From: Arctopsyche grandis | Lineage: Eukaryota; Arthropoda; Insecta; Trichoptera; Hydropsychidae | DNA: 64,000 nucleotides | Assembly: GCF_051622035.1 (NCBI RefSeq) | Contig: NC_135365.1 | Coordinates: 8,536,001-8,600,000, forward strand | Direction of reading: 5' to 3' | Shown: piece by piece, positions 34,169-42,520 of the stretch | Position numbering within the stretch: the first letter of the stretch is position 1 | Layout: every line of letters begins with the position of its first letter | Made by a program: the position numbers and the translations under genes | Notes under the pieces: model-generated | Told to the model about the DNA's origin: nothing | Databases searched by the model: none | Seen by the model: the letters and a program-made list of their open reading frames with translations, nothing else

Positions 34169-34343
34169 TCTTAATATATAATTTCGAAAGAGACTTTGTA
34201 TGTATGTATGTGTGTTTGTTTGGGTCGTAGATTCCTTGACGTTCAATGTTATAAAAAAAAATTGAATATGCAAATAAATTTAAATAAAATAAAACTATTC
34301 AAATAAATTACAAATACCGAGCGAAGCCGGGTAAAAATACTAG
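34169..34343 (+). mobile_element. Helitron-like unit 2 (175 bp)
   Basis: Joined directly to unit 1 as CTAG|TC. Same 5' block (TTTCGAAAGAGACTTTGTAT) and 3' block (CGAGCGAAGCCGGGTA, then CTAG); shorter because of an internal deletion. Confidence 0.75.
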
Positions 34344-34576
34344 TCTAATATAATAATAGTAATAATAATAATAATTTCGAAAGAGACTTTGTAAGTTTGT
34401 ACATATCTTGGTCGGGAACTTTGTAAACAAAACAAAGTTTCTATGACGACAATTCAATTGGTTGAATATTATATTTTTATCGGTTCAAATAAAACAAATG
34501 AATATTTACTATCAGATTCACCATGTTTACGCTGTTTATATTACAAATACTGAGCGAAGCCGGATAAAACAACTAG
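34344..34576 (+). mobile_element. Helitron-like unit 3 (233 bp)
   Basis: Joined to unit 2 as CTAG|TC; 5' block preceded by an expanded (ATA)n; 3' block GAGCGAAGCCGGATA, then CTAG. Confidence 0.75.
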
Positions 34577-35155
34577 TCTAATATTATATAATTTCGAAAG
34601 AGACTTTGTATGTATGTATCGGTCTCCGTGACGAGACAGAATGTTAAATTACAGAAAACACAAATATCGGAAGGCAAAGATCGAAAATCGAAAGATCTTA
34701 AGTCGAAAGATCAAAAAAAAAAGGTGCATGGTAAACGGTACATACTCACTTAATTTACGCGAGCAGGATACAACAGGAACAAGAGGAACAGGCTTTTCCT
34801 CCCGTATTAATGTGTGCGCGCAGAATACGCGAGCAGGGTCGCGCAAATTAAGTGAGTATGTACCGTTTACCATGCACCATTTTTTTTTTTTGATCTTTCG
34901 ACTTAAGATCTTTCGATTTTCGATCTTTGCCTTCCGATATTTGTGTTTTCTGTAATTTAACATTCTGTCTCGTCACGTAGACCCGTATGTATGTGTGTAA
35001 GTTTAGGTTCGTGTAGAGTTTGAATTTAGTAAGAAAACAAATGAATATTCAAATAAATAAATTTAAATAAAACAAAACTAATCAAATAAAATGTTAACCA
35101 TAGTTTAGTACAGTTTATATTACAAATGCCGAGCGAGGCCGGGTAAAACCACAAG
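34577..35155 (+). mobile_element. Helitron-like unit 4, split by a foldback insertion
   Basis: Joined to unit 3 as CTAG|TC. Removing the 34621-34983 insertion leaves about 216 bp matching the other units. Its end has decayed to CAAG (35152-35155). Confidence 0.7.
34621..34983. mobile_element. Long-arm foldback transposon (363 bp) inside Helitron unit 4
   Basis: Arms of about 141 nt (34621-34761 and 34840-34983) are nearly perfect inverted copies beginning GGTCTC / GTAGACC, then GTGACGAGACAGAATG. The spacer of about 78 nt is GC-richer. Insertion fell in the unit's TATG microsatellite, so the target duplication (GTATGTAT-like) cannot be sized. The long ORFs on both strands are the same arm read twice, not genes. 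Long arms suggest a Mutator-like or foldback class. Confidence 0.82.
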
Positions 35156-35162
35156 TGTGTAT

Positions 35163-35831
35163 TTATAATTTCCTGCTTCTTCTTCTGCTTCCTCTTCCGT
35201 TTCGTCTCCATTGGCTCAACCTCCGTTGGCTCAATCAAAACTGCCATTTCTCGTCTCAAAGAAAGTCACGCGCCAAACTGGGAGACCGAAAATTGGTAAT
35301 TTATTACCAAAATGCACGAGGTCTCAGGACAAAGCTGGCTGCGTTTAATTCAGCTGTTTCTACTACATATTTGTGATGATATGGTAGCACTAACGGAAAC
35401 ATGGTTGACTTCATCATTTTTTGATGCTGAACTTTTTGATTCTTCCTGGAGGCTGCATCGTCGCGATAGAGTAGATCGACGTGGTGGTGGTGTATTATTT
35501 GCTTGTCGTGATTGGTTTCGGTCAGTCCGGATGACAAATTTTGAAACTCTATCTGGTGAGGACTTATAGAATTCATAACTTGAAAATCATAATCGAGAAA
35601 GAATATTACGAAATACAAAAACCTTGTAAACATAGAATGAATTCAAGACGATAAACGATATATAATAATAATAATTATTATTTTTAGTTGTTTGTGTATA
35701 TATATGTTTTGTTTTTGTTATGTCTAATTTGTTATTTTGTTTCTTGTCTTTTCTGTTATATTTTTGACCATTGTGGCGCATTAGGAATTCCTGTAATGCT
35801 ACAACGGTCCAAACTTTAAATAAATAAATAA
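35163..35831 (+). mobile_element. Jockey-like LINE remnant: endonuclease start fused to 3'UTR
   Basis: 35280-35375 encodes LVIYYQNARGLRTKLAAFN and, after a frame change, 35376-35570 encodes MVALTETWLTSSFFDAELFD and RRGGGVLFACRDWF, the opening of the apurinic-type endonuclease of non-LTR elements. RT is missing; about 200 bp later comes the family's 3' stem-loop (35766-35809) and the TAAATAAATAAATA tail. Internal deletion of about 3 kb or template switch during insertion. The same 3' end recurs at 63774-63836. Confidence 0.8.
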
Positions 35832-36213
35832 TTTGAAGTGAGGGCCCAAAATAGATTGTGCAAAGTTGTCGTGAGTTTTTTCGAGCGTTGGCTTTGAGAA
35901 AAGGTTGCGAACATGGGGAGACTCTGGGACCAGTGGGCAGAGTCGGAGTCAGAGAGTACGAGTAGAGTAGAGGAGGAGGAGCCTCGTACGATCGAGCGCC
36001 GAGGAGAGGCGAGACGAGGCGAGGCGAGGCGAGGCGAGGCGAGGCGAGGCGACTAGGGCGGGCAGAGTTCAGTGTTCAGTGTCGGGTGTCGAGTGTCGAC
36101 TGTCGACTGTGGACTGTGGACTGTGGCTGTTGTGGAGTGTTCAGTGTCGTGCAGAGCGGCGGGCGGCTCAGGCGTCGGGGCGGCATGCCGCGCTACCCCT
36201 GCCGCCCCCACTG
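35832..36213 (+). promoter_or_regulatory. GC-rich promoter/5'UTR of the 36.2-kb gene
   Basis: Abrupt switch to GC-rich sequence at about 35.89 kb with GA-rich repeats (GAGTCAGAGAGTACGAG), a (GAGGC)n run, then TGTCG/ACTGTGG-type short tandem repeats. A uORF starts at 36185 and ends TGA at 36212-36214, overlapping the main ATG (TGATG). Confidence 0.6.
36009..36052 (+). repeat. (GAGGC)n minisatellite
   Basis: About eight GAGGC units, slightly imperfect at the left, in the presumed 5'UTR or core promoter. Confidence 0.9.
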
Positions 36214-36582
36214 ATGGCGGGGCGCTACCCCTACGATGGGGGGGCCAACACCCCCGACCCCCACAAGGACTATTCTCAGCCCCTGCACGTGGACTGCTCC
36301 GTCGAGTACGAACTGCCCGAGTGCACCAAACCACCGGCCGGGATTCACGTCGAACCCCTGCTCATGATCCACCCCTGCCACTTCCGGAACCTGGAGCGCC
36401 AGAGGCGGAGGCCCTTCGAGAACAACCTTCCTGGCAGGAGGCGCCAGCCGCCTTCTTGGGAGCCCTACAGAGGCCGCCCCACCCACCAGGCGCCTCCTCC
36501 ACCTTGCGCCTGGCACCTAGAACCACCATACCTGCCTCCTCCGCCCCTGCCCTTACAGCTCCAATGCTACGAGGCGGTCTAA
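36214..36582 (+). CDS. Unrecognised 122-residue proline-rich protein or first coding exon
   Basis: ATG at 36214-36216, stop TAA at 36580-36582. The middle (DYSQPLHVDCSVEYELPECT, KPPAGIHVEPLLMIHPCHFR, QRRRPFENN) is ordered and looks conserved; the tail is rich in Pro, Arg and Tyr (PPYLPPPPLPLQ). No signal peptide, membrane segment or catalytic motif. I see no consensus donor, so the frame probably ends at the TAA, although a longer spliced isoform is possible. It faintly recalls the insect 'centrosomal and chromosomal factor' (corn) N-terminus; that is memory, unverified, so no symbol is given. Codon use is strongly GC-biased compared with neighbours. The following 27 kb hold no clear exon. 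Confidence 0.6.
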   Translation: MAGRYPYDGGANTPDPHKDYSQPLHVDCSVEYELPECTKPPAGIHVEPLLMIHPCHFRNLERQRRRPFENNLPGRRRQPPSWEPYRGRPTHQAPPPPCAWHLEPPYLPPPPLPLQLQCYEAV

Positions 36583-37274
36583 AAATTCAAATATATATTT
36601 AATTCCTGTGATAGTGTATCTCCCCCGTTACATATATATGTATATATAATATAATATATATTATATCCGTATAGTTTTTCGGGGAGGATTTGAAACAAAA
36701 CCGTACGATCCGGAAAATTCCCCCCATCACATATAAAATAATCTGAAAAATTTCTACGTGGAGATGATATTTATATATATAGTGATTTGTAGTTATGTGA
36801 GTGCGACATCCCAAAGCGTGCTTCATGTGTATTGTATATTGTATTTAAAAGAGAAAAATGTGAAAATTCCATAGTAGAAGAGAAAATTTCGAGTGTGATG
36901 CGACGAATACGGGCTTTTTGTACGCAAATTTAATAAATATTAAATTAATCAGTATATTATTCCGATGTGTGTGTGTGTGTGTGTGCATGGGTGCAGTAAT
37001 GTTGAATGTGTGTCGTGGATTTCGGCGTACGGAGAATTGATCGTGCGGAAGTTGTCCGAAGGTGGCTTCCATCTATCAGTGTCAAAAATATTATGTGAAG
37101 GTATGAATCATTGCGATCAATTGTCCGTGGTGTCGGATTTCCGCAACGATTTTTCGTGAATTTAATTTTAATATTTTTTTGAAATCTGCTTTGAAATTTT
37201 TGGGGCAGTAGTGAGATGATGATGATAATGTACCGATTAATAATAATTAATATTTGAAAGAACCATTTTTATTA

Positions 37275-37275
37275 T

Positions 37276-37310
<35 letters not shown>
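37275..37310. repeat. (TA)n microsatellite
   Basis: AT dinucleotide run with one AC interruption. Confidence 0.9.
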
Positions 37311-37523
37311 GATAATGTATAATTTATATATGTGTACAGACTAGTCATAGAAAATCATACGCTTAATAACTAATGTTAAATAGTAAATAATATGGAAAAC
37401 TGATTAAAACAAAAAAGTCGTTATTGTTTTTTTTATATACGAAAAATAAAACAAAAATCTTTTATTATTAAAAAACAAATCTTTTATTCACACATTCACT
37501 GTTATCTAAAGTTTTCCTTATGA

Positions 37524-37527
<4 letters not shown>

Positions 37528-37556
<29 letters not shown>
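37528..37556. repeat. (TG)n microsatellite
   Basis: About 14 uninterrupted TG units. Confidence 0.95.
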
Positions 37557-37558
<2 letters not shown>

Positions 37559-39333
37559 GGTGTGGTTTTGATAAGTGATTTCGATTGGTGGTAATGAAGA
37601 TTGACGCAATGCTTTTAAGTCGTCGTTCGCTTTTAATGTTACGTCAATCTGTCAATTATTTCCGAAGAAAAGCTTTGAAATTGTCGATTTGAAACATCGT
37701 CGCTTGGGTTTGTGCGCGCGTGTTTACATACACACACACACACAGACGTCATGTGTGAACGCTTCGAGTTTGCGCGTAGACGATGTTGTTATTTTTTTTC
37801 GCGCCAATTATAACCGAGTTGCAATCTAATTTAAAACATGACTTATAATTAGAACACGCATCTAAAAATGAACAGTTACGCTTGCATATCATTATGTACG
37901 AATTCATTCATTTTAAAATATGCATTTAACAGTACATCAAGGTCGTATAATACATATATATGTACGTGCATTCAATATGAAATTTTTGAATAATTTTAAA
38001 TAAACATATGCGTTCAATCTTTTAGACATTTTCTTAAACAAATGTTAACATTTTAATGATTTTTAATTTTATGTATAATTTAGGACAGTGTATGTTAGAT
38101 TTTATGTCAAAAATTCTACATTTTATATACAGGAAATTAGATAAAATTAGCTCATATACAGAGAGATATATTGTGTATGAGAGCAAATGTTCGCTTCGAT
38201 CGATTCGCCTTCAGTTTTTTCAACAATGTCTTAAACGAAAAATAAAAATTTGAAAATTTTAATTTACATCGATTGTCTACGGTGATTAATACGCCAGTTT
38301 GTGCAAAAAGAAAAAATTGCAACAATAGTAAATCAATCAAAATTAGCTCGCAAAAAGATAAGCGAACGAACGCTTCCGAGTCTCGGCCTTTTTTTTTATG
38401 CGTCCAATATTTTAATAGGAAAAGTGACGGGGCATTTTTTTTTCAGTTTTCAGACGTTTTTTTTTCAGCTTCGTCCGTTGGCCTACGAACACACACATCG
38501 TCGTGCATAAACGCGGGTTTTGAATAAAAGATAAGCGTACTCTCTACTAGGGAGATATACATGCAACATTCATCAAGGCGATCGTTCGAGCCGATAGAAT
38601 TTACAGAAAACGTTATTGATGACCGACAACGCTCTTAAAAGCGAATTCCGTGACTTGTATGTATGTATGCGTGTATGAAAGAGAAAACCAGTCCTTCTTA
38701 ATCTTTTTGAACTACCCACGTCTCAAGGGGAAGAGGATGCTCGGATGGTCTTGACACGTTTCGCAGATGATCGAGATAAGAGCAAAATAAATTCAAAATG
38801 AGTGAAAAATATTGCTGAATTAACATATCATCGGCATGAAACGCTCTCGGTCCCGAGTATTATAAATGACTTATAATAAATAAGATTGTTGATGAGTTTG
38901 TATGTAGGTAGGTAGTAGCGTGATCGATTGTCATATTTTGTATAATTATGTCGTTAAAATGCAATTAGATTAATGATAATGCAAATTTCATATATGTATG
39001 TATAGAGAAGTCTGTGCGAAAGTTTTCCTACAAGCAATTCTTCGAATGATTTCAACTCTGAATAAATATTTGAAAAAATGTGTAAATAAACCATAAATTG
39101 TGTAAACAATTTTGACATTTAAATATCGGAGAATATTTTTATTGTAATCAAATTGAGAAATTGCGTTTCCACTGTGTTTTTTATATGTATATACAATACA
39201 AGGTTTAGATTTAATAAATAAATATTTCGATCGATCTTACATAAATACATGTAAATGCATAAATACATAAAGAAAATGACAAGCTTCTTATTTATATAAG
39301 GTATTTCGAATAAAAAGAAGTAAATAATATATA

Positions 39334-39606
39334 TCTACATATATAAAATTGAATGTGTTGGTGTGTGTCTCGTATAGGCTCCTAAACCACTGAACTGATT
39401 ACGATGGAACTTTCAGGATTTGTTGTATGTATGTCCGGGAAGATTAATATGAAAAAATATCGCCCAAAAACGGGAATGAGTGTCATTGCAACGCAATAAT
39501 TTCAAATGTGTTCGCTGCCTGCGTTCTTCCGACAAATGGGAACGGGAACGGGAATGGGAATTGCATGCGTTATTGTGGCATTGCAACGCATGCCGTGTTC
39601 AGCTAG
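39334..39606 (+). mobile_element. Helitron-type element with canonical termini (273 bp)
   Basis: 5' end A|TCTACATATATAAAATTG; 3' end CTAG|T; a 9-bp perfect hairpin GCATGCGTT...AACGCATGC (39563-39571 with 39585-39593) stands 9 nt before CTAG. Also carries the CTCGTATAGGCTCCTAAACC and CAGGATTTGTTGTATGTATG blocks and GGGAACGGGAATG repeats. Non-coding, hence non-autonomous. Confidence 0.85.
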
Positions 39607-40041
39607 TAATATATAAAAACCGAATGGATTTTTGTATGTATTTTTTTTCTTAGATTAAAAATAAATATTAAAACTGTCAGTTCATAAGAATGCAGGAGAT
39701 CGCGCCGTGAACACTGATAAGAACATACATATATATATGTACATGAAAAGATATACATACATTGCTCATTTGTATGTGGACGGCCGGGAGAGTCATGGAA
39801 GTACATAATAATGCAGAAGATTGCGTTTGACCACTGACGAAGATACATACAAATGATCATTTGTATGCGGACGGCTGGTTGAGTGTGCGGGGATGGAATG
39901 ACGGAGCAGCGTGGGAGGTGGAGTGAGGGGGTGATGCGAATTAACTGCAAAGGCGGTGCGTGCTGAAACTGCTATGACTATGGTTCATGTTCAATTCCTA
40001 TCCAAAACCACCCGTTGACATATCAACGGGCACAATACTAG
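39607..40041 (+). mobile_element. Second Helitron-type family, adjacent to the previous element
   Basis: 3' end: perfect 8-bp hairpin CCCGTTGA-CATA-TCAACGGG (40011-40030), 7 nt, then CTAG (40038-40041) and T. The 5' boundary is uncertain; similarity starts right after the previous CTAG. Contains an internal duplication of about 120 bp (GACGGCCGGGAG / GACGGCTGGTTG). Another copy ends at 45651. Confidence 0.7.
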
Positions 40042-40245
40042 TACCTATATATATTATACAATCAACATTTTATTTCATTTCAACCAACCAGCCAACCTAT
40101 ACAAATAATACATCCATCGCTTTTTAATGCTAAAAGTTATCCAAAAATTGGTAAACTGCTGACACCAAAAATAATACAATTTTCGGCTTGGACTTGCAGT
40201 ATAATGAGATGTTTCCGACACAATAAAAAAATGGGAACGTATTAT

Positions 40246-40601
40246 TGTAGCATAGACGTGTAGAGGGGTTTCCGAGATTGGAGTGAAAGACGCAGCAGCT
40301 ATGGTATAGGTAGTTTATTGTTCTTAATCCGTCGGCCTGCCAGCTCTGAATGAATCACGGCACATATTCACCGAATATTTATACACATGTACTCCCAGCA
40401 TAGAGACATCATTGGTCGATGGGTCGTGAGATCTTATTGGTTGTTGTTTACGATTTATTCATACGGCGAGGCCTTTTAGCGTGAACGCGAGAATCATGTG
40501 ATTAGCGCTATTAAACCAGTGGTACATTATTTTGTGAACATCATATTTACGGGATTTCATATATTTTGGCATAACTTTTTGCGGACTGACCAGATCAACT
40601 G
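40246..40601 (-). mobile_element. Candidate solo LTR (356 bp)
   Basis: Flanked by ATTAT at 40241-40245 and 40602-40606 (5-bp duplication). On the minus strand a TATAAATA box (about 40384) precedes AATAAA (about 40320), and the element ends GCTACA. The other end (CAGTTG) is not a standard LTR terminus, so the class is uncertain. Confidence 0.4.
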
Positions 40602-40631
40602 ATTATTCTCGTTACAAAGCGATGATTACTT

Positions 40632-40985
40632 TGTTTATTTATTTACATATTAGCCACAGTGACATTATAGAATACAAATATTATATTAGCAAGACATCTA
40701 TGTTATAGATAATACATTTTTGAAATCATATTCGAATAGTGGTGACATGGTGGGTAGGCTGGTTTTTGCCAATTTGATAGAGTCGCTTCAACAATGAAAT
40801 CAGATAAATAGGCAAACTCTGATAGGAAACGATCAACTTGGCGTTACCAATATCCAAGTTTGACCAACAGCATTAAAGATTACACTCAGAATAAATTATT
40901 TTCAATCGCGGTCAGCTCACGGGATCGAATCCACCGACCTTTCGGTGCTTAGTAGCAACGCAACCACCGAGCCATACTGCTGGCT
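40632..40985 (-). mobile_element. tRNA-derived SINE (S1), near full length
   Basis: On -: GCCAGCAGTATGGCTCGGTG (A box), B box GATTCGATCCC, GAGCTGACC block, body, then TCACTGTGGCTAATATGT and a (TAAA)n tail. About 354 bp. Among the best copies for a consensus. Confidence 0.85.
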
Positions 40986-42100
40986 ATTTAACGATACAAA
41001 TATTATTATGCGTATCACGGCCACTGTAAACATAGCCTCGCCATACAGGTAGTTCTACGTCAAAAGTGTTCAATTACAAGCTTTCCACACAAATTCTGCT
41101 TCAATGATGACAACACAACACGCAACCTGCATACGAAGGCAAAACTTTCGCAAAAAAGAACAAAACTGCTGACACAAAAAGTGCAACTACATATAAAAGG
41201 GGGAGTTGGGCGCGTGCATAGACAGCATACGAATTGGGGAAGGGTTTATCCGGGGGACGGACAGACAGACAGGTATAGTTATGCGGTATTCCCGATGCAC
41301 AGCCCGACATTTCATTTTACCGTGTGAATAATTCATGAGACTTGGTCGTCGTTCGTAGTTTGAATTAAAATTATTATAACAGTTAATCTGCCGGTGTGCG
41401 ATTCTCTCATTTGCATACGTTTATTTGCGTTACTGTCTCCACTCACAATAATGCCTCATTACTGTTACGATTATGTATAACGTTATATATATATCGCGCC
41501 TGTGTGCTCTGCCTGTGCCTATTCGGCGTTTTCCGCATCGATAATGTTTGCTAATTAATATAATAATTAAATTGTACGATCGGGTTGTTGACGCAACCCT
41601 GTTCGAGCTAGTTAACTGCAGGATAAATTTCCGCGTGTGGGTCTATGATTAAACCACACGCAAATAAATCCAATACGAAAATTTGAGCTCTGTGATTATT
41701 TCTCACAAGAAAGTGAGAAAGTGGCACCCACACACACACACACCCACAGGAAAGTTGCGTGTCGTCATTGGATTAGAGGGACTAGGCTAGTCCCCTAAAA
41801 TCTTTTACTTAAAATTTAAAAACGCTAACAATTTAATTACAACAAATTAAAATTGTTGTCCATATTTATATTGTTTACTCGATTCAGCAAAGTTCAGAAA
41901 CTTGAATCGGCCTTACTTGAGGTAGTGCATTTGTATGGTATGGTACGCCGCGTCGTTCGCTTGCAAGGACCCACTGTCTCAATTCTGTTCCCGTCGCGAT
42001 ACTGGCGAACTGTTATGTATCAGCAAAGACAAAACATTTTTTTATTTAATTTAACGAAATTTTTAATTAAAATAACACATATATAACACATATAAACACT
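40986..42100. other. Gene-free interval, partly less AT-rich
   Basis: 41330-41720 is unique-looking and holds an octamer-like ATTTGCATA (about 41409), TAATTAA motifs and a perfect 8-bp hairpin GCGTGTGG...CCACACGC (41633-41661). Candidate regulatory DNA, not proven. (CA)n near 41731. Confidence 0.4.
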
Positions 42101-42520
42101 CACCTCAGAGGTCACTCGCTTAGACTACAAAAAGATAAATCTAATAAATTGATCAGAGATTCATTCTTTTCTAACAGAGTGGTTTCAGTTTGGAATAGTC
42201 TTCCCAACGATTTAGTAACCTCTAATAATATTAATATTTTTAAGAATAAACTTGATACTTTTTTTAAAACCAAAGGATTTTTGTGATTCTTCTTTCCCAT
42301 AATCATATTTCTGTATTTTTATCTTTTTTGTTTATATATTTTATATTTTTTTCTTCTCTTATTTTATTTTAATATTGTTTTTTTTTTAATGTATTTTAAT
42401 TTTTCTCATTTTTTTATTGCATATATGTATAATTTGTAAAATATGTTTATTCAAACCCCTTGGGCCTATCGGCTTTGCCGCCTCCCCCAAGTATATTAAA
42501 TAAATAAATAAAATAAATAA
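42101..42520 (+). mobile_element. 5'-truncated LINE (CR1/L2-like) 3' end
   Basis: 42101-42286 encodes 61 residues ending in a stop: HLRGHSLRLQKDKSNK, then FFSNRVVSVWNSLPNDLV and FKNKLDTFF, the standard RT C-terminus of CR1/L2/Kiri-type elements. A T-rich 3'UTR and (TAAA)n tail follow to about 42520. The frame is intact. Confidence 0.85.

Larger units (their letters stand above)
36583..39333. other. 3'UTR and downstream gene-free region
   Basis: Probably the 3'UTR or first intron of the 36.2-kb gene. Holds (TA)n at about 36640-36665 and 37275-37310, (TG)n at 36966-36984 and 37528-37556, and (CA)n near 37730. The interval 37500-37830 is a little richer in CG. No further exon recognised. Confidence 0.45.

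Noticed and set aside
34641..34963. Two 104-codon ORFs on opposite strands with the same protein start
   Set aside because: They are the two arms of a foldback transposon; no independent gene.
36072..36602. Longer alternative frame across the 36.2-kb exon
   Set aside because: Its peptide is a frame-shifted GC-rich shadow; only the frame from 36214 gives an ordered core sequence.
41918..41938. let-7-like seed TGAGGTAGT followed by GCATTTGTATGG
   Set aside because: No complementary arm within 100 nt on either side, so no microRNA hairpin.
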